Positions 21,786 through 32,867 of a DNA stretch of 36,052 bases are shown here, piece after piece (positions within the stretch are counted from its first letter, which is position 1; every line of letters begins with the position of its first letter). The notes under the pieces were generated by a model. That model saw only the letters and a list, made by a program, of their open reading frames with translations. It was not told the DNA's origin and did no database searches. Source of the stretch: Saprolegnia diclina VS20. Taxonomy: Eukaryota > Oomycota > Saprolegniomycetes > Saprolegniales > Saprolegniaceae. Where the stretch lies: the NCBI RefSeq assembly GCF_000281045.1, contig NW_008246111.1, positions 466,638-502,689 of the forward strand, in the 5' to 3' direction. The position numbers were made by a program, and so were the translations under genes.

Positions 21786-24653
21786 ATGGCGAGCCCGGCG
21801 ACGGTCGAGCAAGATGTCCTGGCTGTCGACATTGGTAGCATTGACATGAGTACCGTGACTGGACTCCAGACGACCGCGACGACGAGTCGCCTTCCGCTGG
21901 CGATGGGGCCTCGCCGCGTACTAGTACCAGACTTTGGACGGACGAGCCTGCGTCGGCGCAGTGGCGAGGCCTCGGCCCACGTGAGCCGCCGCATATCCGA
22001 AATTGCACGGCAGGCCGGTTCGCTCGGGCGCAGTGCGTTTACGCTCCGGCGCATCTCGATGGTGTCGTCGACGGACCTCAAGATCGACGCCCTCACGTCA
22101 CGCGAGGTTGCGACGACATACGTGCTGTTCCACCTCGCGCTTGCGCTCGGGATGCTTCTTAGTCTCACAACTGTGCTCTTCTGGCTCAACTCGGACAACA
22201 GCGCGAGTGTCGCCGCCGCGGGCGAAGGGCTCTGGTTCGTCATCAGCATCGGCCACTACGCGAGCTATGTCTTCATCTCGGTTGCTTGCGGTGTCTTTGC
22301 GCGCCGTATTTACGTCCTTCCCGCGCGCCAGCCCGTTCAGGAGACAATGGCGTACATTGCAAGCACGTATGGCGTCATCACGCTTGGCGAGTTCATCGTA
22401 GAAGCATCACTCTCTGTGCGCGCCGGCCACGTGTGGAGCACGTGCCACGGCAGTGGCGACGTCGAGCCCGTGAGCTTGGTCGTTCGCAACGTCCTCAACG
22501 CCATCCAGGCTACGGTCTTCTACGTTGTGCTCACAAAGGTCTGCAGCTGCTTCCGCGTGAGCGAGGCCACGCACCACGCAACCCGAGTCACAGACATTGG
22601 AACATCGGCCACCATGTTCCTCGTCTACATCGGGCTCCGTGTCTACCTCGGCGTGGTCAACGGCATCATCCTGGACTACGTGCCCATGACCAACGCCATC
22701 ACGACAATTCGGCTCCGGTACTTGGAGGAAGGCAGCGCGACCGTGACACCACCGCTCCGCGTCGTGACAGCAACCTTGGTCGTGACAGCGTGCGACGTTG
22801 GCTTCTCGCTCTGGGCGTGGGCCGAGATTGCAGCCGTGCGCCGGTCGTTCCGCGAGACTTTCGTGCGCAACCTCTCCAAGCTCCTCATCGCTTTCAACTT
22901 TTTCATGTACTACAACGCACAGATGATCTTGGTACTCGTCCTGAGCGGCCACCTCGTCGCATGGCTCCTCCCCATCAACTACTACAGCGCCGACGGTACT
23001 GCGCTTCGCTGCACGGGCAGCCTCGCCGTCACGTTCGGACTCAAGCTCACCATCGCAGGCTGGCTCGTCACGGCCATGTGAGATGCTCTTTCCAATCGTT
23101 GTGCTTGGATTGAAGTGGTGTGATAGGTACGCCTGCCTGCCGACGGACGCCGTCGGTCTTCGCGGTTGGTTTGTATCGTCGCCCAACGCGCTCGCGGCCC
23201 CGACGCACCGCATTCGGTACTTTTGCCACGCCTCGGACGTGCACCAAACCGCCAACTTTCGCCTCGTCGACATGCTCCAGAACACGCTCGTGATCGAGCC
23301 GCGCCATTTTGTGCTGGAGGACCAGATCGAGATGTTCAATTTTGCATACCTTGCGTACGCGTGTGGCAACAAGGACTACTCGCAGGACTTTCTGCATCTC
23401 CACAGGATGATTGGCAGCGCCGAGTTTGCGCTGGCAGACCACCTCCACGACCCGAAGAGCGACACGCACTGCCTCATTGCGCACTCGACCGACAAGATCA
23501 TCGTCGCCTTCCGCGGCTCGATGAGCTGGAAAAACTACAAGACGGACCTCAATGCCTCCAAGCACATGTGTGTCGACTACAACTTGCTTCCGGCCGCGAG
23601 CGACGACAAGAGGCCGCGCTTCGTGCCACACAACATCTCTCGCCCCAACTTTTGCAAAGCTAAGACGCCGTGGGTCCACGGTGGCTTTTGGGACGCGTAC
23701 CAATCCGTAGCCGACCGCGTCCTCGCTCGCCTCGAAACAATGAACGAAGAAAACCCGCGCAGCATGTACTTTACCGGTCATAGTCTTGGCGGTGCGCTCG
23801 CCACGCTCTGCAGTCTCGACGTGGCCTTCAAGTACGGTGCGTCGCGCGTCGCGTGCACAACCTTTGGGTGTCCGCGCGTCGGCGGCAATGCGTACAAGCG
23901 CGTCTACAACGCCCGTGTACCGGCCAACTTTCGCTTCGTGAACGCCCAGGACCCCGTGTGCCACACGCCGGTGCATTTTATTATCCATTATGATGAGCTC
24001 TCACAGTAATGTAGCTGCGGACACTGTGGGACTCGTTCACTGAAGTCGGCACGACCGTCGTCCTCGATCGGCTTGGGAACCTGGTTGTGGACCCAAACCT
24101 GCTCGAGTACGACTTACTGAACCGCGGCATTTCGGGCGATGCGCACCGCCTCACGTCGTACCAAATGGCGCTCTTTCTGTGGTGCAAACGAGCCCACCCG
24201 CGGCGGTTCGAGCCCAAGTTCTGGTCGCACTCGCTCCAGAAGCTGCGCGAACACCACGGCCACGTGCCCGAGGTGCTGCACTACCTGCACAAGCGATCGC
24301 TCTTTGTACGCACAGCCAATGACGCCGACGACGACCGAGTCTTGACGGAAATCACGACGACTGTGCTCCCCACGCGCAAGACGCTCGGGCTGTTCCAGCG
24401 CCCCGTGATTTGCTTTGCGACGAACGACACGATCGAGGCCCTTGTCGCCGCGCACCTCGTGCCCTCCGAAGCCGACGCCGTCGAGGTCGGCCGCGTCCTG
24501 CTTGTGAAAGGCGCTATCCACATGGTCGACGACCCCCAAGTGTTTCGGCACGATGCGTACTTTACGATTGTCAAGCGGCCAGCGAAAGTGGCCCCCGCCG
24601 AGAGTCGCTCGACAATGCCAGAGAAAACGACCGTGTCCTCCAACGATGCATGA
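21786..24653 (+). CDS. multi-pass membrane class 3 lipase, diacylglycerol-lipase-like
   Basis: Exons 21786-23077, 23127-23970 and 24015-24653 (introns 49 and 44 nt) give 924 residues. An arginine- and serine-rich cytosolic head of about 105 residues is followed by about eight hydrophobic helices at roughly residues 114-136, 143-167, 184-208, 234-258, 272-296, 325-349, 368-398 and 411-431. The lipase domain then has IIVAFRGSMSWKNYKTDL, the nucleophile elbow FTGHSLGGALATL (Ser about 650), FGCPRVGGNAY, the Asp in VNAQDPVCHTP (about 706), and a likely catalytic His in GAIHMVDD (about 881), in the order seen in DAG lipases. It probably hydrolyses diacylglycerol or another acyl glycerol at a membrane. 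Animal DAGL has four helices, so the membrane part is unusual. Upstream, CGCCATTTCAGCGTTT resembles an oomycete initiator. Confidence 0.88.
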
Positions 24654-24905
24654 GAGATGAAGTATCAAACTATCAACGGTTGTCGCTCCTTCGTCAAACC
24701 AAGAACAGGCCAGTGTATAAAACAGTGCTCAAACACTGTTTGGACAACAAACGGGCGTTTTCTGGCCCCGTTAATGATTGGTCAAAATAAAGGAATATCC
24801 GCGAATCCAATACCCGCGACGAATTTTAATAGTGGGTACCGCCGAAAGTCTTTTAAAATGTATTGCTGCGCGAGGGGCTCGCAATTAAATACGAGCGGTT
24901 TCCGG

Positions 24906-24937
24906 CGCGAATAAAAAACCCGAGCTTGGCGCGAAGC
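24906..24937 (+). promoter_or_regulatory. paired E2F-like sites upstream of POLA1
   Basis: GGCGCGAA occurs at 24906-24913 and again, as the better match TTGGCGCGAA, at 24928-24937. These are 24 bp apart and 31-62 bp before the POLA1 start. E2F/DP sites follow TTTSSCGC or its complement, and DNA polymerase alpha is a known E2F target in animals and plants. Binding in this organism is inferred. Confidence 0.45.
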
Positions 24938-24967
24938 CCATTTGCGGAGTTTGTGGTTTTGCCAAGC

Positions 24968-27900
24968 ATGTCCCGACGGTCCGCGCGCAGCTCCGCGGGT
25001 GGCAGCCGCAGCCAGGCGCTGAGCGAGATCCGCCGCCTGCGCGACGCCGTCGTTGGCGACGACGAAGACAAGAAGGTCCGGCGCATCGACACGTACAACG
25101 CGGCCGAGTCCAGCATCTACCAGGAGGTGACCGAGGAAGAGTACAACGAGCTGGTCCGGAAGCGCCGCGAAGAGCTGCCCTTTGTCGAGGACGATGAAGG
25201 TGGCATGGGCTACTATGACGACGGCGAGGAGCAGTACTTTGACGCCGACCCTGACGGCGACGAAGAGATGGTCGACGACGCCGACACGGACGTCTCCGGC
25301 AAGAAGCGCCCCAACACGGGCGCCCTCTCGAGCGCCTATGTGAAGCGCGCCAAAAAGATTCAACGCGCAAAACTCGGCGCTGGTGACCAAAAGATCACGA
25401 GCATGTTCTTCTCCAAGCCAGGAGGCGCCCCAGAGGTCAAGGCTGCGTCCAAGCCTAAGCACGTCAAGCGCGGTAGCGAATTATGCATTCTTCGCTGTCG
25501 GCTTAGTATTCATCTTGTGTAGATATTGATCTCGATAGCATGCTCGATGACCTGACGAGCAACCCCATGGAGAAGACGCTGCCGCGGTCTGTCCGCACAT
25601 TCCCCACCGCACCAACGCCATTCGCACGCCCGGCAAAGCCTGCGACTCGCAGTCCTGCATTTTCCGCGCCTACGTCGCATGCGCGAAGCAAACCAAATGA
25701 CGCGGTCAACGAGCATGACGACAACCTCGATGCGTTCGATGACACTGGATACGATTACGACGGTGGCGACAACGACTCGATCGGTGAAGAGGAGCCCATG
25801 TCGAGCGAGCCCGCGCTGGCACCTATTGTCGAAGACGAAGTCGTCGCCGAGGTTTTCAACGAAGCACCTCTCCCAGAGCGCAGCTTGACGAAGCGCGAGA
25901 TGCTCCTGAAGAAGGTGGAAAACATCCAAACAATCAAAATCTCATGTGCGATCTAGGCCCGCGAGAACCGTATTGAAGCGTCCGTTGGTGCCGCAAAAGC
26001 CATGGTCAAGCAAGAACCCGAACCTCTCGTCGAGGCCCCGGCCGCGCCAGTTCCGGCCATCGATCTTGCAGTGCCTTCAAACGAAGTCAACGAGTGGTGG
26101 AGTCGCAGCGATGCACCTGACACGGTGGATGTCACGGAAGCCAACGCCTCGAATTCCCATCTCGAGGCTGCAACGGACGAGCTTCACATGTTTTGGATCG
26201 ACGTCGTGGAAGTCCGTGACCGCCCTGGAAAGCTCTACGTCATCGGCAAGGTAGGCACTTGGATTCGCCATCAAAAGCAAGAGTTTGAACGTGTGACGAT
26301 AGACCAAGGATGGTGATGCGCTCAAGAGCTGCTGCGTCGTCGTCAACAACCTCCAACGCTACCTCTACGTCGTGCCCAAGGTCCCGGACAACCTCAAGAG
26401 CTCGTACCCGACGATGGCAGACCTACCGAAAGACGAGCAACAGGCGCTTTGGATGACGATGCATCGCGAAATCAGCGCGCTCCTCATGCCGTCCATCATC
26501 AAAGAGCGCAAGGACCAGCAAGAGTTCCGCACCAAGCTCGTCGAGCGCAGGTGCGTCTACACGATTCATTTGCAAATCTGAATCACAAGTAGCTATGCAT
26601 TTGAGCTTCCGGACGTACCTCGGGGCAAGAATGTTTACCTCAAAGTCAAGTACCCGGCCAAGTACGGAGTGCCATCGCCGGACGTATGCCAGAAGGGTGG
26701 GTCGTCGTTCTCGCGCATCATTGGTGCCACCGTGCGTCCACTCGAGACGTTCCTCATCCGCCGAAAGCTCCTCGGGCCCTCGTGGGTGCGTGTCGCGGGT
26801 GCGCAACGGGTCGTCCAGAACCAAAATAGCTACTGCAAGGTCGAATATGAAGCCCCGAGCCCTTGCGCCATCTCGACGCTCATGGGGCTGCCGGCGCCGC
26901 CGCTCACCGTCATGAGTCTCAGTTTGAAGACGTGCTGCAACCCGCACTCGCACAAGCACGAGGTTGTCGCGTTCTCTGCCATCACGGAGAGCAACGTAAA
27001 CCCGGAGGGCACAGTCACGAAGAAGAGCCAAATCTCGCACTTCTCTGGCATTCGCCCGTTCATGAGCGACAAGTTCCCGGACGGCTACGCCCAGGCTGCG
27101 CAGAAGAACGAACGATTCCGCGCGCCGCAGTGCTTAAGCCTCGAGATGAGCGAAAAGGCGCTTCTCAGCTTCTTCCTCGCGCGAGTCCAGCGGGAGGACC
27201 CGGATCTGATCGTGGGCCACAACTTGCACGGGTATACGCTTGACGTTTTGCTCTCACGCATGGACAACTACAAGCTCGGAGGGTCGTGGTCGCGCCTCAC
27301 GCGGCTTCGGCGCGGGATGCTCATGCCCATGAACGCTGGCGAGGGCTGGAACGAGTACCGTCTTGATGACATGTCCAATGGGCGGCTATTTTGCGACACG
27401 TTCGTCGCTGCCAAGGAGCTTTTGACGTCGCAATCGACCTACTCGCTCACACACCTTGTCGCGACGCAGCTTCAGAAGACCCGGGTTGAAGTCGAGATGA
27501 CTGACCTGCCGTCGATCCTCACGTCGAGCGCTGAGAACTTTGTCAAGCTGCTGCAACACACACTCGATGACGCCATGTTTGTGCTGCAGCTCATGCACAA
27601 ACTTGAGGTGCTCCCGCTCTCTAAGCAGCTTGCGAACCTCTGCGGGTACCTCTGGAGCCGAACGCTGATGGCCAACAAGCGCGCTGAGCGCATCGAATAC
27701 CTCCTCTTGCACGAATTTGACGTCTCGAAGCACAAGTTCATCGTGCCGGAAAAGTTCAAGGCCGAGAACAAGGCCAAGTCCAAGAAGCGTCGCGAGGCTG
27801 CGGGGTACGCGGGCGGCATGGTCTTTGCGCCGAAGAAGGGTCTGTACGACAACTTTGTCGTGCTCCTCGATTTCAACTCGCTCTATCCGAGCATCATCCG

Positions 27901-30010
27901 CGAGTACAACATTTGTTTCACGACCGTTGAGCGCAACTTGCTCGAGGCATCAGCCCCGCTCCCCGCCGAGCTCCACGCAGAAGAAAACGAGGACGGCGTT
28001 GAGGAGGTTGTGATGCCGAGTCACGGCGACGTGCCAGAGCTTCCGAGCGCGACGGCGGTGGAAGGCGTCTTGCCGCAGGTCATCAAGCGGCTCCTAGAGT
28101 CGCGCAAGCAGGTCAAGAACCAACTCAAGGCCGAGGAAGCCGCGGGGCAGGTCGAGAAGGCCAAGCGCCTCGACATCCGCCAGCGCGCCATCAAGCTGAC
28201 TGCCAACTCGATGTATGGTTGTCTCGGCTTTCGCTACTCGCGCTTCTACGCCAAACCGATTGCAGCGCTCATCACATCGACCGGTCGGCAGACACTTTTA
28301 CGCGCGCAAGAGGTCGCGGAGCAAGAGTGCGGCTACGACGTCATTTATGGCGACACGGACTCGATCATGGTCGACTCCCGCAGTGACAAGCTCGAAGACG
28401 CCAAGCGTATTGGTCGCGAGATCCAGGTTCAGTGCAACAAGCACTTCAAGCTGCTCGAGCTCGAAGTCGACTACATCTTCAAGACGATCCTGCTTCTCAA
28501 CAAGAAAAAGTATGCTTCGCTCGTCGTGAAGGAGCGCAACGGGCTCGTCGTACGAAAAACCTCTTGTGACACTATACGCTCATGTGCGCATACGTAGACG
28601 TTTGAGAAGGAGGTCAAGGGCCTTGACCTGGTGCGCCGAGACTGGTGCGTGCTCTCCAAGGGCGTCGGTAACGACATCCTCGACGTCATTCTCTCGGGAC
28701 TCGCGCGCGATGAGACTGTCGAAAAGATCCACGACTATCTCCGCGATCTCGCCGAGAGAATGCGTGCAGGCAATGAGCCGCTTGAGCAGTATGTCATCAC
28801 CAAAAGTCTCAACAAGCCGCCAGAGCAGTACCCAGACAAGGCCAAGCAGGTGCGTAGAACGAGGTTGATTGGTTTCTTACGTCCATCCAGTATCATGTGC
28901 AAGTGGCATTGGCGCTGCGCAGTCAAGGCAAGGCCATCGGTGTCGGGACGCACATCCCGTATGTGCTCTGCAAGGAAGAAGAGTCGGGAAGCCAGCGCCG
29001 CGCATACCATCCAGATGAGATCAAGCGCTCGCAGGGCAAACTCAATGTCGACATTGAGTGGTACCTCGAAGCCCAGGTATTTTCAAGCCCATGGCGTCGG
29101 TTTATTTATGGATGGTGTAGATCCACCCGCCCGTGAACCGTCTCTGCGCACACATTGACGGCACCTCGAGTCCGCAGCTGGCCCACTGCCTCGGCTTGGA
29201 CACGAGCAAGTTCTCGCATGCCGCGCGCAACGTCGGCGATGATGAGGTCGACGAGATTCCAAGCGTCCTCCAGCACGACTCTGATCGCTTCAAGGCCTGC
29301 GCACCGCGTTCGTTTTCGTCCACTTGAATTGTCTTGGCTGACGTTTTTCTAGTCCGCCTGACGTGTGCGAAATGCAAGGAAGCTTGTGCATTTCCAGGCA
29401 TCTTGGTCGCGCGCGCCGATGGTGGCACAGTGACGGGGCTGCAATGTCCGAGTTGCAGCGCCGCTTTCTGGGGCTACGAAGGCAACGATGGCGAAGACCT
29501 TTTTGTGCTGCTGTCCAACCGCATGCACCTGGCGATCCGCGAGTGCTCAAAACGCTACTACCAGGGTTGGGCCGTTTGCACCGACGGCTCATGTGGGGCA
29601 CGGACGCAGAAGCAGTCGCTGCGTGGACGCAAGGGTGATGCCTGCGCGATGCCTGGATGCCGCGGCGCCGTCGTCATGGAGTACACGGACCAAGCGCTTT
29701 ACACACAGCTCAAGTACTTTGAGTCGCTCGTGAACGCAGACCGCGCCCTGGGTCAGCTCGAGCCGTCGCGCCAGGTAGACGCATTAATGTCTCTATGAGC
29801 GTTGGAGCCAACAGGTTACTATTATATAGGATGCCAAGTTTCTCATTCAGGACCAGGAAAAAGCCATTTTCGACAAGCTACGCACACAGATTCAAGATGT
29901 TGATGAGAGCGTATGCGTGGGCTCATCATTGATGACGTCTTTGTTAGGTTATCGAGCACAACGACTACAACTGGGTGCAGCCGACGATGTGGACGAGCCT
30001 CTTTTCGTGA
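24968..30010 (+). CDS. POLA1: DNA polymerase alpha catalytic subunit
   Basis: The replicative polymerase that, with primase, makes the RNA-DNA primers. Eleven exons (24968-25472, 25523-25914, 25957-26250, 26303-26550, 26593-28549, 28598-28849, 28891-29076, 29121-29307, 29353-29774, 29830-29910, 29948-30010) join in phase to 1528 residues. The start MSRRSARSSAGG leads to the N-terminal domain (ALSEIRRLRDA, then IYQEVTEEEYNELV). An acidic linker, the exonuclease-like domain (DPDLIVGHNLHGY) and the B-family palm follow: motif A DFNSLYPSII (about 906), motif B KLTANSMYGCLGF (about 1014) and motif C YGDTDSI (about 1065). The C-terminal zinc region (LTCAKCKEAC, CPSC; CTDGSCGA, CAMPGC) binds the B subunit. 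The last intron is only 37 nt. The gene is intact and complete. Confidence 0.96.
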
Positions 30011-30207
30011 GCTTCGAACAAATGATTCATTTTCTTCGCCAACATAATACATACACTTTCTGTGGGTTTCAAGTTGGGTACTGTGCAACGGTGTGGAGTC
30101 TTGAATGCTATCGTGTTGGACCCAACGCTCAAGTGCTTACTCGAGAACGAAAAGTCGGACGGTGTTAAGGGGCTTCTGACTACGTTGAAGGCTTTCCCAA
30201 GGCACCA

Positions 30208-30240
30208 TAAATTCAATCGATGTGGCCTATATTGAATTTA
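30208..30240. repeat. inverted repeat (10-bp stem)
   Basis: TAAATTCAAT and its exact complement ATTGAATTTA are separated by 13 nt, about 200 bp after the POLA1 stop. It may be a 3'-end structure or the end of a small transposable element. Confidence 0.7.
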
Positions 30241-30253
30241 TGTTGCCTACCAC

Positions 30254-30282
30254 CATGGGTCAATAATAAAGATTGACCCATG
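30254..30282. repeat. inverted repeat (11-bp stem)
   Basis: CATGGGTCAAT and ATTGACCCATG flank a 7-nt loop AATAAAG. It lies 14 bp after the previous hairpin and its loop contains a poly(A)-signal-like AATAAA. Confidence 0.7.
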
Positions 30283-30642
30283 CTACCACCCATAGCAGCG
30301 CGTTGTCTGGGAGAGCGTGTTTGGAGAGCTCCAGCGGGCTCAAATCCAGCGAAGACAAATATTTCTGTGTGCAACTTTGGAAAGTGCTATATGATATAAA
30401 ACTCTCAGGAGGTTAAACATTGTCTAACTTCCTGCTTGCGTGTTGTCGGCCAACGACCACGTCGCTTGTGCATCAACGAACTTTGCAATGCTCTTCCTTC
30501 GTGGCGGTAGCAATGTTCACTCGCTGACCAAAATGCTATTGGCCGTCAATCCCACATTTATACTCTGCATAAAAGAGCCGCATCACGTCGCTGCGTAGCG
30601 TCGCCAGCCAAGTTTTTGTTTGAGGCGATTTCTTGCAAACTT

Positions 30643-30909
30643 AACCAGTCATTCCACGTGGAGAATTTGTCGAAAAATGCTCCGAGTGGATCGATGCTTT
30701 TGGTGTCACGTCTACTTTCCACCCCCTATCCACCATAGGCGTCCTGGGCGACAACGTTGCTCAACTTGATAAATGCCGTCAGCAAAAGGTCGTGCAGCAG
30801 CAACGTGGCCTCACGCCGAGGCTTTGGCAGCAATTTCGGTTGCACCACCACAATATGGGTATCGCCAGCGACCCCACGAATGCTCTAACCGCCTACTCGC
30901 CGAAATAGT
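30643..30909 (+). pseudogene. ORF relic without start codon
   Basis: A frame of about 85 codons looks coding, with EFVEKCSEWIDAFGVTSTFH, then LGDNVAQLDKCRQQKVVQQQ and NMGIASDPTNALTAYSPK before a stop. It opens directly after a TAA and has no Met near its start. I see no joining exon. It is probably the 3' part of a lost gene or of a transposon; family unknown. Confidence 0.3.
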
Positions 30910-32160
30910 TGGGCGCGGTGTCAGCATTTATAGGATGCAAAGCACATGCAACCGCTTTGGTGTGACCGAGAGTCTCTGACCTCCCGCCACTTGGCATAAT
31001 GTGCACAAGGGTGAGCACCGTACCCGGCCCTGGAATTGATGTAGAGAGGATTTCGAACATTGAATCGTTTTCACATCACGTGGCACGGCTATATCTACCT
31101 TACACTGCTGCGCGTATTCAAAAGCGACTTATTGCGCTTGTAGTAGCCTCTCCAATGTTCAATTTCATATCTAAGATGGTCACTAGTCGTTGTGCGGCAC
31201 CTTACCTCAAGAAACCACTAAAAACGCAATCGAACTGCACTGTCACCTTATCGCTCCGACGCAAACTGCAATTGAGCTTTCATTCCAATATGTCCCTTAC
31301 CTCGTTAATGCGTACTAGTACTACGGGAAAAACGACTAGAAACTAGAGCTCTACTAGTACGAGCCTATCAACCCTACGGCTATCCCGTAGTATTATTTTA
31401 TGAGAAGTTACAAACAGTTTATGCACTCATAAGTACAGCAGCTCGTAGTCACTGCCCTCCAGTTGCAGTTCGATCACCCTCGGAGTATTATTGTCTTGAG
31501 GCATGCCTCAACATAATCATAGCGTGCGTGACTTGTGACGAAGGTTAGCTGTGGCTAGGGTAACAAGGCCTTGCTCAGGGGCGTGAGTCGCTAGGTCCGT
31601 CATAACGGAGGCTAGCGATGTCATGCAGCATGCTGCCTTTCCGGTGGCACGATTAACCGAGAGGCGTGAATGCAACTTTGCCTCGCGAGCGATGTGAGAG
31701 GCCTATGACGGTAGCGTACCATACTGTGGGGTTTTCACAAGAATATTTTTGGTTCTCATCACTGGGCTCGGGGCAAGGCGTTGTGATTCATCGTTGTAGA
31801 TCGTTCTACGGGAAGACCGTTGGGATGGGGCTGGACAGGAACCCGTGCCCAGGGCCCTAACAGTCAGTAGTTCTAGTTCACTTTCCTATTTGCATTCTAG
31901 TACGCATGCCGATGTTCAGGGAATACGCCCCCCTTCGTATGTGTTTGTGTTGATGGGCCGGTCACGGTCACAAAGCCGCAAGACCTGCGGTACTTGGCTC
32001 TCCCAAGCGTGGCGGCACGTCTGTGTTTGCCAAGATAAGAGCTAGAACGCAGTTCTCGGCAGAACCAGAAATGATTATTTTTCTCGTGCTTGGCGCTTTT
32101 CCTTCTAATGTTCGCTGAGCCTCTTGCGTCCTCGAAGCTCGCTACGTCTCCTCGGTCAAT
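30910..32160. other. non-coding, repeat-derived region
   Basis: About 1.25 kb with stops in all frames at short spacing and no gene I can support, apart from the inverted repeats at 31311-31392. Small frames at 30999-31346 and 31666-31860 have no features. Confidence 0.4.
31311..31392. repeat. nested inverted repeats
   Basis: CGTACTAGTA (31311-31320) is complementary to TACTAGTACG (31352-31361), and the overlapping TACTACGGGA (31319-31328) is complementary to TCCCGTAGTA (31383-31392). Two alternative stems thus share one arm region, as in the ends of some DNA transposons. Confidence 0.6.
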
Positions 32161-32766
32161 CTAGAGGCTGTCCTCTGCCGATGACTTCACGCCCGTACCT
32201 GGTTGATACGGCATACTCGGGTGTTTCCTTCTCTTGTTCGTGTTCTCATTGTGGAAAGGGAATGAACTCCCATCCCCTTGGTCCTTGTACTTCCTCTCCG
32301 GGCCGCATGCGTCCGTCCCGGCCTCGTACCAGTCGTCGTCGCCGAATGCCGCATTCATCCGGAGTTTGGTTCTAGTCACTTGTTGGCCGCTCGAGTGCTG
32401 TTGCCCGTCGCCGTGCACTGCGTCGCAGCTCTTGGCCTTCTGTCGTGGGTCTCGATAGTTGCACTCGTATTCAGAGGGTGCCTGACTAATGGGTGGCTTG
32501 TCTACGTCGTCTTGCTCGGTCGTGAGGTCTTCGGCCACCGCGTTTCTAATATCATCGTCCGCAAAATTTATGTCGCCGTCATGAGCCATCTGGAAGTAGC
32601 ATGGTCCGAGGTAGAGCACTACACCGCCCGGTCTGACACCAGTGTTAGTTGATGTCCAAGTACTCCACCTCCGTCGTAGTGACTGGCACTTCGACAGCTT
32701 AAGCGTCAGCTCCCGCTCGTTGCAGTCGGCGCATGATGGACCATGTGGTTGGCGAATGGACCACAC
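32161..32766 (-). CDS. hypothetical acidic protein, Helitron-associated
   Basis: An open frame of 201 codons just downstream, in transcription sense, of the Helitron helicase remnant. It has a cysteine pair early (CADCNEREL) and a hydrophilic acidic tail including FADDDIRNAVAEDLTTEQDD, MNAAFGDDDWYEAG and a basic NENTNKRRKHPS. I recognise no domain. It may be the element's C-terminal extension or accessory ORF, or a chance frame. An internal Met at about 32584 (MAHDGDINFADD) could be the real start. Confidence 0.3.
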   Translation of the reverse strand: MWSIRQPHGPSCADCNERELTLKLSKCQSLRRRWSTWTSTNTGVRPGGVVLYLGPCYFQMAHDGDINFADDDIRNAVAEDLTTEQDDVDKPPISQAPSEYECNYRDPRQKAKSCDAVHGDGQQHSSGQQVTRTKLRMNAAFGDDDWYEAGTDACGPERKYKDQGDGSSFPFHNENTNKRRKHPSMPYQPGTGVKSSAEDSL

Positions 32767-32867
32767 GAGTACACAATGAATGACAAGGGTTAGTCCAGTG
32801 GCCCTACGGCCACACTTTGAAGCGGTGATGGAGTCAGTGAAATGAAAAGCGTGTAATAAGATCGTAT

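Noticed and set aside
22407-23988. Minus-strand frames of 321 and 306 codons
   Set aside because: Antisense shadows of the lipase gene, which carries the GHSLGG motif on the plus strand.
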